Counted from the first letter of the stretch, positions 15,090 to 23,586 are shown. The stretch is DNA of 38,302 nucleotides from Paracoccus thiocyanatus (GCF_900156255.1 NZ_FTMK01000024.1:1-38302); one strand, 5' to 3'. Numbers and translations: made by a program. Notes: generated from the letters alone by a model not told the origin.

Positions 15090-15457
15090 CAGAGCGCCAC
15101 GCCATTCAGGCGCACCCGGCCGGTGGTTTCTGCGGCCGTCGCGCCGACTGCAAGGACCGCAATGCCGATCAGGGGGTTTGAACCCGCCTCGCTAGTGCAG
15201 CGGTAGTTGGTCGTGTCCCAATAGACCTTTGCGCCGACGGTCCAAGCCTGCGACGGGGCCTTGGGGAGATCATAGATGCCGGTCAGGTTTAGAACGACTG
15301 AACTGCCATCATCGATATCGACCGGGCCGGTGCTATTGGCAGCGACACCGAATATCCCGCCTATGATCTGGCCAGTCCCCGCGGTGATCGGGGTGCCCAT
15401 GGCGATATCGTCCACGAGGACCGTGATGGAGTCTCCCGCCGCAATAAAGTTTTTCAT
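15089..15457 (-). CDS. DUF2190 capsid cement/decoration protein
   Basis: A 122-residue DUF2190 protein. Seen: NFIAAGDSITVLV--DIAMGTPITAGTGQIIGGIFGVAAN near the N-terminus, SQAWTVGAKVYWDTTN--CTSEAGSNPLIGIAV in the middle and RVRLNGVAL at the end. These small beta proteins trimerise on the outside of heads as cement. I chose the ATG at 15,457 with GAAAGGAAAT in front. Normally it would follow the major capsid gene directly; here a plus-strand antitoxin gene (15,600-15,833) is wedged between them. Confidence 0.85.
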   Translation of the reverse strand: MKNFIAAGDSITVLVDDIAMGTPITAGTGQIIGGIFGVAANSTGPVDIDDGSSVVLNLTGIYDLPKAPSQAWTVGAKVYWDTTNYRCTSEAGSNPLIGIAVLAVGATAAETTGRVRLNGVAL

Positions 15458-15551
15458 GACATTTCCTTTCGATGTTCCCAATACCGGGGGAATGATGATC
15501 GAACGGGACGGGTGATCCGGCCCGCGCTGGTCAGGGTCAGGGTGCTGTTTC

Positions 15552-15580
15552 TTGTGTCCGGTGCGATTTACTCCTACTTT
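15552..15580 (+). promoter_or_regulatory. Candidate promoter of the lone ParD-type antitoxin gene
   Basis: TTGTGT (15,552-15,557), 17-base spacer, TACTTT (15,575-15,580), 20 bases before the ATG at 15,600. Spacing is ideal and three or four of six bases match consensus in each box. It lets the gene be expressed from the prophage independently of the opposing late transcript. No clear palindrome overlaps it. Confidence 0.45.
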
Positions 15581-15599
15581 TGCGGTGACGGAGGTTCCC

Positions 15600-15833
15600 A
15601 TGACCGCAAAGATCAGCATCTCGATCACCAACGAACACGCCGCGTTGCTACAAGACGCGGTCAAAAGCGGCGACTACGCCTCTTCCAGCGAGGTGGTGCG
15701 CGAGGCCCTGCGCGAATGGCGCAGCCGCCGGATGATCGGCCAGCTTTGGGACGAAGGCATCGCCAGCGGTCGCGCCGAGGGTGTGACCATGACCGACATC
15801 AAGGCTGAGGCCCGCCGCCGCCAAGGTCTGTAA
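15600..15833 (+). CDS. ParD-family ribbon-helix-helix antitoxin without a partner
   Basis: A 77-residue ParD/CC2985-type antitoxin. Seen: the strand ISISITNEHAALLQDAV, the RHH helix pair SGDYASSSEVVREALREW, and a C-terminal toxin-binding arm ending GVTMTDIKAEARRRQ. The ATG at 15,600 has GGAGG in front. No ParE frame follows: only 36 bases separate its stop from the opposing capsid gene stop. The single RelE/ParE-type toxin of the window (24,685) has its own partner. It may be a remnant, an autorepressor, or an anti-toxin against a host ParE. It lies antisense inside the late operon. Confidence 0.82.
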   Translation: MTAKISISITNEHAALLQDAVKSGDYASSSEVVREALREWRSRRMIGQLWDEGIASGRAEGVTMTDIKAEARRRQGL

Positions 15834-15869
15834 CCTCGGATTGAGCGATCTGTTCAACCCGCTCTGATC

Positions 15870-17906
15870 TCACGCCGCCGCGCCGGGGTTTTTCCACAGG
15901 CCGCGCCAGTCGATCGCCTTGGCCGCGAAATCGTGGCGTGCCTTGATCTCGATCCCATCGACCTCGAAGCCCATGCGGGTTTCGGTGAACACGCCTTCCT
16001 GACCGTCCAGATAGGCGTATTCGATGGTATCGATGCGCGCGGGGTCGGCGGCGAGGAACCACGGATCCTGACCGGCAGCCGGGATCAGGCGCGGTTCCTC
16101 GATCACCTCCAGGCGGTTTGCAAAGGTATTGACGCCCGTCGTGCTGCCCGGCGTGGTCGCGGTGACCTGCTTGCGCGCCTCGACCGAGCGGCTTCCGGGC
16201 GGCACGAGGATGAAGCGCGGCAGGATCGAAATCAGCCGATCCTCAATCCCCTTTTTCTGGCCGAAGGCGCGATAGGCGGCAGCCAGCGCCGCCTCCGAGA
16301 CCACCGATGCGCTGCCCAGGTTGCCGTGGGTGGCATGGAACAGGGCGGTGCCGTCAGCCATTGCCGGGTTTTGCATCAGGATCGAATAGACAATATCCGA
16401 TTCCAGATCGGCAGCCGATGCACCAAACGCAGCCGGGATGCGCGCGAAGGCGTCCAGATCGTCGTTGATCAGCGCCTGCCGGGTGATGGCGATGATCCGG
16501 CCATAGGAGGCCAGCGCATAGACCTCCTTGCCCTCGCCGATCGTCCCATATTGGAACTCGCCCGATTCCAGCACCTTTTGCAGGTCAGGTGCGCCACCAA
16601 GCTGGGTGCGGCTCACCGGCTTGAAATCGGTGATTGTGGCGCGCCGCGCCCAGGCGGCAAACGTCCGGGGCGTGGATGCATAGGAGTCGCGCAGCGTCTT
16701 TCCGGCGACATTGGCGAGGATCGCCGGGAAATCGCCGGTGGCGTGATATCCAACCGAACGCTGCTGGCCCAGCGCCGCGCCGGCCAGTTCCATCTTGGAC
16801 ATGCCGGCGGTGCGGATCCCGGCGCGTTCCAGCGCGTGCCGCGCCATTTCCATCAGTGACAGGCCTCGGAACTCGCGGGCCGCATCCGAGACGGATGCAG
16901 CGCCCGGATTGGCGCGGTGCATCAGCGCCTCGCTGACTGCATCGCGATAGGCAGCGTCGGTCGCGCCGGTGCCGCGGGCCTGTGCGGGGGCGGTCTCGAC
17001 CGTGCGGCCGGCGGTATCGCCCTCGACCAGTTTGTCGAGAACGGCCTCGCGGGCCTCGCCGATCGAGACGCCGCGCGCGATCAGGTCGGTTTGAAATGCT
17101 GCATCCAGCCCGTGGCGGGCGCAGAGCGTCATGATGGTGCTGACGCGGGTGCGTTCGGCCGCGCGGATAGCCTCCGCGTCGGGCGCGGCCGGGGCCGTTT
17201 CCGAGGCGGCAGGGGTCTGCGTCGGGGTTTGGGCGGTGCGGGTTTCATCGTCACCCGCCGTGGTGTTCTGGACAGTCATATCATTGCCTTTCGGGGTTTC
17301 TGCGGCGGGTGCCGCGTTGCCTGCCCTCGTCACGAGGGTGCAGGAGTTGCGCCGGGCATCAGCCTGCCCGCCCTCGGATCGCATGCCGGCACCGGGGTCA
17401 GCCCCGATCGCGACGGCAGAGATTTCCAGCGGTTCCCAATCGATAGCGCGGTAAAGCGCCCGCTGACCGCCATCGGTGCGGTCGGGTTTCGCCACCCGCT
17501 CGAACTTGTGGACGCGGTAGCCGACCGAGACATTGCGGATGATGCCGGATTTGATATCGCGCCAGATCGGCTCCACCTCATCGCGCTCGGACAGGCGGAT
17601 GCGGGCGAAGCCCTGGCCGCCCTCAATGCGGATCGATCCATCCTCGACCACGCCCAGAATGTCGCGCAGGCTCCAGGACGAGTGCGAATTGAGGAACGGC
17701 GCGCCGCTGTTCAGCCGATCCAGCCGCATCGCATCCGCCGACACGACCAGTTCTTCGTCAAATTCCTCGTCGCGCGCCCAGGAATAGCGGCGCACCTGCG
17801 CGCCTGTGGTCCACAGCACCTCGAATGTGCGCGCTGTCTCATCGACAGATTGCAGGGTGCCGGCCCGCCCGATCACGGGCAGGTCGAGGATTTGTTCAGT
17901 GTCCAT
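15870..17906 (-). CDS. Prohead protease/major capsid protein fusion
   Basis: A 678-residue two-part head protein. Residues 1-190 form an HK97-type prohead protease (FEVLWTTGAQVRRYSW, then FLNSHS with His75 and GIIRNVSVGYRV with Ser127, the probable catalytic pair). A Thr/Pro/Ala-rich stretch (about 195-260) and a helical scaffold-like part (about 240-360) follow. The last 300 residues are a major capsid protein (FPAILANVAGKTLRDSYAS ... VPPGSRSVEARKQV ... DTIEYAYLDGQEGVFTETRMGFEVDGIEIKARHDFAAKAIDWRGLWKNPGA). Self-cleavage should release mature capsid. GGAGT precedes the ATG. Fusions like this are known in Rhodobacterales prophages. Confidence 0.92.
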   Translation of the reverse strand: MDTEQILDLPVIGRAGTLQSVDETARTFEVLWTTGAQVRRYSWARDEEFDEELVVSADAMRLDRLNSGAPFLNSHSSWSLRDILGVVEDGSIRIEGGQGFARIRLSERDEVEPIWRDIKSGIIRNVSVGYRVHKFERVAKPDRTDGGQRALYRAIDWEPLEISAVAIGADPGAGMRSEGGQADARRNSCTLVTRAGNAAPAAETPKGNDMTVQNTTAGDDETRTAQTPTQTPAASETAPAAPDAEAIRAAERTRVSTIMTLCARHGLDAAFQTDLIARGVSIGEAREAVLDKLVEGDTAGRTVETAPAQARGTGATDAAYRDAVSEALMHRANPGAASVSDAAREFRGLSLMEMARHALERAGIRTAGMSKMELAGAALGQQRSVGYHATGDFPAILANVAGKTLRDSYASTPRTFAAWARRATITDFKPVSRTQLGGAPDLQKVLESGEFQYGTIGEGKEVYALASYGRIIAITRQALINDDLDAFARIPAAFGASAADLESDIVYSILMQNPAMADGTALFHATHGNLGSASVVSEAALAAAYRAFGQKKGIEDRLISILPRFILVPPGSRSVEARKQVTATTPGSTTGVNTFANRLEVIEEPRLIPAAGQDPWFLAADPARIDTIEYAYLDGQEGVFTETRMGFEVDGIEIKARHDFAAKAIDWRGLWKNPGAAA

Positions 17907-17909
17907 GAT

Positions 17910-19445
17910 TTACTCCTGATTATCCGCGCCGGGCGCGGTCGGATCGGCACTCTGCACGAGGCCCGCCTTGGTGACCTTGCGCGGGTCGCTGTCGAACACG
18001 AGGCCGGCCGCGTCGGCTTTCTTGGCGAAATCCGCCCATTCGGTGATGATCTCGGCCGGGTCGTAGCCCCGCCGCGCGATCTGCTGCGGCAGGGTCGAGA
18101 ACCCGGCGCGGACCTCGAGCAGATCGGCTTGCGCATCCTGCAGCGGATTGACGCTCTCGAATTTCGGCGTCCCCCATTCGGCGAGGATTTCGCCGTCATC
18201 GGGCAGCAGGCCCTGTATCTGGGCCGCATCGATAAACCACCGCCAGATCGGCTCGCAGAACATCGGGATGACGGTCTGCCACTGGATCTGTTCGACCATG
18301 CGCCGAAACTCGTTGAGGCCCGCACGGGTGGATGAGAAATTCGCCTGCGACAGATCGCCGGTCATCATCGAATAAGGGACGCGGAACCCGGCCGCGATGA
18401 TATGAAGCTGGGTCCGGTGCCATTCATAGACGCCCGCCGTCGAGGTCGGCTGGTTGAATTTTATGTCCTTGCCGCCGCGCGCATAGGCGATCAGGCCCGG
18501 CTCGAACTGTTCGACCCTGTTGCCCATGCTGTCCTCGATCACTGGGGCGATCGATTGCTGATCTTCATCCGCGCCGAAGACGATGCCGACAAGGCAGGCT
18601 TCGGTTTTCTTGCGGACCAGTTCGGCATGCTGCCAATCATCCACGTCGCGGATCGCGCGCATGGCCGGTGCGCCCCATGGCACGCCCCGGCTCTGGACCC
18701 GCTGCCGCTCGAACAGATGCGCGACCTGATCACCGGCCACGCGAACCGACTCCAGGCGGCGCGCGAAAACCGGCGATCTGCTGCCCGGATGATCGGGGAA
18801 CATCCAATAGCCGGTGCGCCGGCCATTGCGGTCATATTCGATCCCCTGATCAATCCGCGACCCATCGGCGCGGCTCTCGAACCGTGCGCCGTCGAGGTGA
18901 TCGGCCTCGCGCAACTCGATACGCAGCGGGACGCCCCGGCCACGCTCGGCGCGGGGCACTGGCCGGGCGATGGCGAATACCTCGCCGCCCTCGATCATCT
19001 GGCGCACCGCCAGACCGAGAACCCCGTGAAAATCCGTGTGCCCGTGCTGATCGCAGCGCGCCGCCCATGCGCGCCAGAGATCATCGACCTGTTTGTTCAG
19101 AACGGGGTCTGCCGTCGCGGCGCGGGGCCGGATCCCGGTGCCGACGATATTGTTGACCAGCACCTGCACCGCCTGCGCAGCGATGGGGTTGTTGCGCACG
19201 AGGTCGCGCATCCGGTCCCGCAGCGCGGCCCCGGCGCTGGAAATCTCGGCGTCGGCCGATGTGCTGCCGGCCTGCCAGCCCGAGGTGCCGCGCCCACGCG
19301 CCGCCGCCTCATATCCCCGGCGCAGATTCGAGATTGCGACCCGTGCGGCATAGCGCCGGGCGGCCGAACGCGGCGCGACTGTGGCCAGCGCAGCATCCAT
19401 CATTCCCCAGCGCACGTCCGGGGTGGTGTCTGTCGGTTTCGCCAT
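17910..19445 (-). CDS. Portal protein, lambda gpB family
   Basis: A 511-residue portal of the lambda type. Seen: RRYAARVAISNLRRGYEAAARGRGTSGW near the start, RDLVRNNPIAAQAVQVLVNNIVGTGI (about 80-105), DQHGHTDFHGVLGLAVRQMIEGGEVFAI, GVPWGAPAMRAIRDVDDWQHAELVRKK and YSMMTGDLSQANFSSTRAGLNEFRR (about 345-370), all typical. It forms the dodecameric DNA channel at one head vertex, serves as the terminase dock and joins the neck. It lies between the gpW-like gene and the protease-capsid fusion, the canonical order. Confidence 0.95.
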   Translation of the reverse strand: MAKPTDTTPDVRWGMMDAALATVAPRSAARRYAARVAISNLRRGYEAAARGRGTSGWQAGSTSADAEISSAGAALRDRMRDLVRNNPIAAQAVQVLVNNIVGTGIRPRAATADPVLNKQVDDLWRAWAARCDQHGHTDFHGVLGLAVRQMIEGGEVFAIARPVPRAERGRGVPLRIELREADHLDGARFESRADGSRIDQGIEYDRNGRRTGYWMFPDHPGSRSPVFARRLESVRVAGDQVAHLFERQRVQSRGVPWGAPAMRAIRDVDDWQHAELVRKKTEACLVGIVFGADEDQQSIAPVIEDSMGNRVEQFEPGLIAYARGGKDIKFNQPTSTAGVYEWHRTQLHIIAAGFRVPYSMMTGDLSQANFSSTRAGLNEFRRMVEQIQWQTVIPMFCEPIWRWFIDAAQIQGLLPDDGEILAEWGTPKFESVNPLQDAQADLLEVRAGFSTLPQQIARRGYDPAEIITEWADFAKKADAAGLVFDSDPRKVTKAGLVQSADPTAPGADNQE

Positions 19446-19447
19446 GA

Positions 19448-19651
19448 TCAGTTCCGCCGAAAGCTGGCAAACCCGGCGACGGGCAGGGGGCGGCCCGCGC
19501 CGGCGGACATTTCGCCCTCGATCGTGCGGATCCGGCTGAGCAGATCGGAGGCCGAGCCATATTCCAGCGTTTTGCCGTCATAGCTGACCCGCAGGGTGCC
19601 CGAGGCATAGGCCCGGCGCAGGGCCTCAAGTTCAGTATGCGTCCAGGCCAT
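19448..19651 (-). CDS. gpW-like head completion protein
   Basis: A 67-residue protein, the length of lambda gpW (68). Seen: MAWTHTELEALRRAYASGTLRVSYDGKTLEYGSASDLLSRIRTIEGEM, a helix, a beta-hairpin with the family-typical D-GK---Y-S--DL-, and a second helix. gpW binds the portal to stabilise packaged DNA. I place the start at 19,651, where TGATG couples it to the terminase stop; an ATG three codons earlier (19,660) is an alternative. Terminase, W, portal follow the lambda gene order. Confidence 0.85.
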   Translation of the reverse strand: MAWTHTELEALRRAYASGTLRVSYDGKTLEYGSASDLLSRIRTIEGEMSAGAGRPLPVAGFASFRRN

Positions 19652-21636
19652 CAGAACCATGAACCTCTCGATCTGGGGCCCATCCAGCCCGACTGTCGGG
19701 GCGGGGGCGGTTTGACTGATTGCCGATGCGGCTGCCCGGCCGGGCGCATATCAGCGGATCCGGGGCTGACCTGCGCGCGCAGATCGTCCCATTTGGTCTC
19801 GTCCCAGCGGTCGATCCCCATCAGCCAGGCGGCGGCACGGGCATAGACCCGGCAGTCCAGCGCCTCGTTGCGGTCGCGGGTCTGCCGCCATTCGAGGCGC
19901 TGGAATCCCTGCCGGGTTTTGACGGTCATCAACTGCTCGGCGGTCAGTTGCTTGGTCCACTCGGCCGTGGTGCCGCGCGGGATATGCAGGAAGCCGGCCG
20001 GCCAGCCGGTGCCCTCGGCCAGATCCTCGTCGGTCGGGGCCGACAGGCGCAGCCAGCGGTAGGTTTCCGATTTGAACACCGCGCCTGCGACTTTCCACAG
20101 CCGCACCCCGCGCCTGATCTTGCGCCCGCCCTCGGTCACATCGACATAGGTGGGCCCGTCCACCGGGGTGGATCGGTCAAAGCCACCGACGCCCTTGATC
20201 GCCAGCACCTGCCCGTGGCCCATGGCCCGCGCCCAGGCATAGACCGCATCCGTGGTCGCGCCGTCGCCGGTGTCGATCGCCAGCCGGGCCAGCGCCATCC
20301 GCGCCCCGTTCGCATGCGGCCATGTCTCGCCCAGAAACTCGGTCAGATCGTTCCACACATCCTCGCGGGCCGTGTCGCCTTCCAGCACGACGTGATCGAT
20401 CAGCCAGGATTCAAGGTTCGCGCCCCAGCCCCAGACGTCGATCTCGATCCGGTCGCGCTGCACGTCCGCGCCGGCGGTCAGGATCAGCGCGCCCTCGGGC
20501 ACCTCGCCCAGATGCCAATCCTCGCGCCGCTCATAGAGGCGCTGCCAGTCCGGGGCCTCGCCGCGTTCCTGCCATGTCTCGCCTAGAACCGTGTTTTTCA
20601 GGGTTTTCAGCGCCGCGTCATTGCCCTGCGCGGTTTCCCAATCCCGCGCGATGCTTTCCCAACTCAGCCAGCCCAGCGGCGAGTAAAGCCCCGAGATGTG
20701 AAACCCGACCACGCCGGCGGCCTTGGCACGGGCGCGGGTTTCATCATCGGCCGTGGCCTGCCAGCAGGCGCCGTTTGCCTCGTCCATCATCCAGGTCTTG
20801 TGGCGTTCCTCGATCGGCTCGTTACAATGCTCGCAAAGATAGGCGACGGTCTCGGGCCGGCCGGTTTCCCATTGCAGCCGCTCGAACTTCAACCATTGCA
20901 ATGCGCCGCAAAGGGGGCAGGGCAGGTGATAGCGGCGCTGATCGCTCATCTCATATTCCCGTTCGATCCGCGACAGGCCCGTGATCGTGGGCGTCGAGGC
21001 TAGAAACACCTTGGCCCGATGCCCGAAGCTGATCGTGCGGGCTTCGGCCAGTGCAATGGGATCGCCCTCGCCATCAAGATCGCCCGGATAAGCATCGACC
21101 TCGTCCAGAAACACCCAGCGCGCCGGCATCGAACGCAGGCCCACGGCGCTGTTGGCGCCGGTCAGGATCAGCTGGCCGCCCGGAAAGCGCTTGCCGAGGA
21201 TGGTATTGCCGCTGTCGCGTGATCGCGACGGCATCACCAGTTCGCGCAATTCCGGGCTTTCTTCAATCAGCGGGTCGATCCGCTGCTGCGACAGGCGTTT
21301 TGCGAGATCAACCGTCGGCTGCACCGCCAGAAATGGTCCCGGCGCCTGATGCATGCAGAACCCGATCCAGTTATTGCCGCCCTCGGTCGCACCAACCTGG
21401 GCTGCCTTCATGAACACCACGCGGCGAACCGGATCGCCGGGCGAGAGCGCATCCATGATCCCGCGCATGAAAGGTGTGCGGGCGGTGCGATAGGGTCCAG
21501 CCTCGGAGGCGGCGCGCGAGGACAGGATCCGGTGCCGATCCGACCATTGCGAGACGGTGAGCGCCGGATCCGGAGCAAGGCCGGCCAGCCAGGCATTGCG
21601 GATATCATCGGCGCCCTCGAAATCAGCGAAGCTCAA
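19651..21636 (-). CDS. Terminase large subunit, lambda gpA family
   Basis: A 661-residue packaging motor and nuclease. Seen: an N-terminal ATPase with adenine-site region SQWSDRHRIL, a Walker A variant in KAAQVGATE (77-85), Walker B VFLDEVDAYP (175-184), a zinc-knuckle-like pair CPLC/CEHC (Cys240, 243, 268, 271), and a C-terminal nuclease region with GADVQRDRIEIDVWGWG. The start is a TTG at 21,636 with a perfect GGAGG six bases upstream (21,647-21,643); it overlaps the small-subunit stop by 14 bases. No ATG fits without running far into the small-subunit gene. GpA-type enzymes usually cut at cos sites. Confidence 0.93.
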   Translation of the reverse strand: MSFADFEGADDIRNAWLAGLAPDPALTVSQWSDRHRILSSRAASEAGPYRTARTPFMRGIMDALSPGDPVRRVVFMKAAQVGATEGGNNWIGFCMHQAPGPFLAVQPTVDLAKRLSQQRIDPLIEESPELRELVMPSRSRDSGNTILGKRFPGGQLILTGANSAVGLRSMPARWVFLDEVDAYPGDLDGEGDPIALAEARTISFGHRAKVFLASTPTITGLSRIEREYEMSDQRRYHLPCPLCGALQWLKFERLQWETGRPETVAYLCEHCNEPIEERHKTWMMDEANGACWQATADDETRARAKAAGVVGFHISGLYSPLGWLSWESIARDWETAQGNDAALKTLKNTVLGETWQERGEAPDWQRLYERREDWHLGEVPEGALILTAGADVQRDRIEIDVWGWGANLESWLIDHVVLEGDTAREDVWNDLTEFLGETWPHANGARMALARLAIDTGDGATTDAVYAWARAMGHGQVLAIKGVGGFDRSTPVDGPTYVDVTEGGRKIRRGVRLWKVAGAVFKSETYRWLRLSAPTDEDLAEGTGWPAGFLHIPRGTTAEWTKQLTAEQLMTVKTRQGFQRLEWRQTRDRNEALDCRVYARAAAWLMGIDRWDETKWDDLRAQVSPGSADMRPAGQPHRQSVKPPPPRQSGWMGPRSRGSWF

Positions 21637-22219
21637 TCTTGACCTCCGCCAGATCGGCCAAATGTTTGCGCAGGTATTTGTCCAGAACCTGCTCCATCTG
21701 ATGCGCATCGACGCCCAGATCGGCGGCCATGTTCGCGGCCACCCGCGCAGGCCAGCCCTGCCAGGCATCGCGTTCGCGCCGCGCCAGATCGAAGACCATG
21801 GCCGTGGTACGTGCCCGATCGACCAGCTCGCCCTTCATCTTGGCCAGCTTCACCTTGGCGGTCTGGGCCTTCAGCACCTCATTAGCCATCCGCGCGCGCA
21901 GGAACGACACCTCACCGCCCGTGCCAGGATCGGGTTCGGCGCCGGCTTCGCGCAGGGTCTCGCCCATCGACTCGATGGCGGCGCGCGGCACCGGTCGTGT
22001 CGCGGCTGCTGCGCGGGCGGCACTGGCGCTGCCCAAGGCGCGGGCATGCACGCCGCGCTGCTTGGCCGGATCGGTCTGCGCGTCCCATTGCCGGTCGGCG
22101 CGGGCGGGGTCGATGCTGCCATCAGGCTCAAGGGTAATGCGCCCCGAGGCGATGGCCTTGCCCACTGCGGTGTGGCTGACGCCGCGATGCGCCGCATATT
22201 GCCGGCGCGATAGTCCCAT
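21623..22219 (-). CDS. Terminase small subunit (Nu1-like)
   Basis: A 198-residue DNA-recognition subunit. The N-terminal helix-turn-helix is visible (SRRQYAAHRGVSHTAVGKAIASGRIT, residues 4-29), as in Nu1-type small terminases, followed by a long charged helical region (FLRARMANEVLKAQTAKVKLAKMKGELVDRARTTAMVFDLARRERDAWQGWPARVAANMAADLG) and a C-terminal part that should bind the large subunit. AAGGAA lies 9 bases before the ATG. It is the first gene of the late operon, so the late promoter should be in 22,220-22,364. Confidence 0.88.
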   Translation of the reverse strand: MGLSRRQYAAHRGVSHTAVGKAIASGRITLEPDGSIDPARADRQWDAQTDPAKQRGVHARALGSASAARAAAATRPVPRAAIESMGETLREAGAEPDPGTGGEVSFLRARMANEVLKAQTAKVKLAKMKGELVDRARTTAMVFDLARRERDAWQGWPARVAANMAADLGVDAHQMEQVLDKYLRKHLADLAEVKIELR

Positions 22220-22267
22220 TCCGCCCGATTCCTTGATTTGCGCCCAATGGTCGGGCGAGCAGCATAA

Positions 22268-22282
22268 AGCAATGATATTGCT
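22268..22282. promoter_or_regulatory. Palindrome in the divergent region upstream of terminase
   Basis: AGCAAT-GAT-ATTGCT, perfect 6-base arms, in the 145-base gap between the leftward terminase gene and the rightward accessory genes. On the minus strand a weak promoter-like pair (TTAATC, 18 bases, TATGCT) straddles it, so a regulator bound here could control the late operon. The promoter reading is tentative. Confidence 0.4.
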
Positions 22283-22364
22283 ACGATTAACCTACACTTC
22301 AGGGGCGTGGTGAGCGATTCTGATTGCACCGAAACGATGCAACCCAGAACCCGGAGACCACGCC

Positions 22365-22607
22365 ATGACTTACCCGCCCCGCGCCGAGAAAACCCAAAAC
22401 AACCAGGCCGCCGCGCTTGCCGCCTTCGTCAGCAAGAAAGCCGAGATTGACGCCATGCTCGGCCGCCTTGCCGCGCTGAGCGATGATCATTTCCACGCCG
22501 ACCCCGATGCGGTGAACTGGGGCCATGTCGGCACAGTCGCGCATTACGCGGACCTTCTGCGCCAGATCACCGACAGCGCCTTTGGCGAAGGGGAGTGTAC
22601 AGAATGA
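22365..22607 (+). CDS. Conserved small protein upstream of DUF3489 gene
   Basis: An 80-residue protein I do not recognise. It is helical and Ala-rich (NNQAAALAAFVSKKAEIDAMLGRLAALSDDHF) with an acidic C-terminus and no membrane segment. The spacing of FHADPDAVNWGHVGTVAHYADLLRQITD suggests a compact helical fold. CGGAGA precedes the ATG, and its stop overlaps the next ATG (ATGA), so it is coupled to the DUF3489 gene. It opens a rightward accessory block opposite to the phage operons. Confidence 0.65.
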   Translation: MTYPPRAEKTQNNQAAALAAFVSKKAEIDAMLGRLAALSDDHFHADPDAVNWGHVGTVAHYADLLRQITDSAFGEGECTE

Positions 22608-23167
22608 CCCGGCCCAGTTCGACCCAAGCTTTCCTGCTGCGCCGTGCCGCAACCCGGCCCGGCAATCTTGTCCTGCCGCTGCCCGATAATTTGCACGGCA
22701 GCATTGCCGATCGCGTGCTGCGGGCGCTGTTGGCGAAAGGCCTCATTGAGGAGGTCGAGGCCAATACCCGCCGTCGTGAGCCGATCTGGCGCGAAACCGG
22801 TGCTGGTCATGGCACCACGCTGATTGCCACCGAGGCCGGGCTTGCCGCCGTCGGCATCGAGCCGCTGGTGGCGGGTGCCATTGCCAACGCCCGACAGGGG
22901 CGCATGGCGCGAGATGCGGCGGTGCCCGTCGCGCCGCCGGCTGTCGCCTCGTCCGCCCGCACTGGCACCAAGCAGGCAGCGCTGATCGCGCTTCTGCAGC
23001 GCCCGGAAGGAGCAAGCATCACCGAGGCCGCCGGCGCACTGGAATGGCAGGGCCACACCGTGCGGGGTGCCATTTCCGGCGTCTTGAAAAAGCGCCTCGG
23101 GTTGATTGTCAATTCCGAGAAGATCGACGGGCGCGGGACGGTCTACCGCATTGCCACAGGGGGCTGA
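22604..23167 (+). CDS. DUF3489 domain protein
   Basis: A 187-residue protein. The C-terminal 65 residues (GTKQAALIALLQRPEGASITEAAGALEWQGHTVRGAISGVLKKRLGL then EKIDGRGTVYRI) are a clear DUF3489 domain, a winged-helix-like module common in alphaproteobacteria. The N-terminal half also looks like a winged helix (RVLRALLAKGLIEEVEANTRRREPIW), so it is probably a small DNA-binding protein with two such units. The start is ATG 22,604 overlapping the previous stop. Its biological role is not established; it is often seen near mobile DNA. Confidence 0.8.
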   Translation: MTRPSSTQAFLLRRAATRPGNLVLPLPDNLHGSIADRVLRALLAKGLIEEVEANTRRREPIWRETGAGHGTTLIATEAGLAAVGIEPLVAGAIANARQGRMARDAAVPVAPPAVASSARTGTKQAALIALLQRPEGASITEAAGALEWQGHTVRGAISGVLKKRLGLIVNSEKIDGRGTVYRIATGG

Positions 23168-23170
23168 GTC

Positions 23171-23548
23171 ATGATTTCCTTCAACTGCCTGCCGGAACAG
23201 GAGGTCTTGGCCGACTTCGTCCGACGCGAATGTATCGAGCGCATCGACATCCGCTTTTGCCGCGACGATGCAGCCGAAGGTGCATCTGAAACCTCTATCA
23301 TCACCTGCGCGCCGGCTGAGGCCGAGTTCGCTACCATCTACGGCATCACCGATCTGGGCGAGGCCCGCGCCATCCATGACGTTGACCTCAGTGCTGCGGG
23401 CGCCGATGAACTGGCCGCTGCCTGCCGGGCGCTGTTTGTGGCCATCCTTGATGCGCGCCGCGACCCGCCAGATGCCGCCCAGCGCCATCAGGCCGAACAG
23501 GACGCCATCAGCGCCTTGAGCGGCCATTTATCAGGACCGCGCGATTGA
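23171..23548 (+). CDS. Uncharacterised 125-residue protein
   Basis: No family recognised. It is acidic, soluble and Ala-rich, with pattern MISFNCLPEQEVLADFVRRECIERIDIRFCRDD then a helix-rich second half (ADELAAACRALFVAILDARRDPPDAAQRHQAEQDAISAL). It starts 4 bases after the DUF3489 stop and codon use is like its neighbours, so it is a real third gene of this small operon. A toxin-antitoxin pair with its own promoter follows. Confidence 0.6.
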   Translation: MISFNCLPEQEVLADFVRRECIERIDIRFCRDDAAEGASETSIITCAPAEAEFATIYGITDLGEARAIHDVDLSAAGADELAAACRALFVAILDARRDPPDAAQRHQAEQDAISALSGHLSGPRD

Positions 23549-23570
23549 CGGCGCCGCCCTTCTTGATCTG

Positions 23571-23586
23571 TCATGATCCATCATGA
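23571..23586. promoter_or_regulatory. Operator-like palindrome before the RHH/Doc pair
   Basis: TCATGAT-CC-ATCATGA, perfect 7-base arms, 29 bases before the antitoxin ATG. A possible -35 TTGATC (23,563-23,568) and -10 TATTCA (23,587-23,592) flank it, so a bound antitoxin would cover the promoter spacer. This fits autoregulation of the pair; the promoter boxes are weak matches. Confidence 0.55.
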
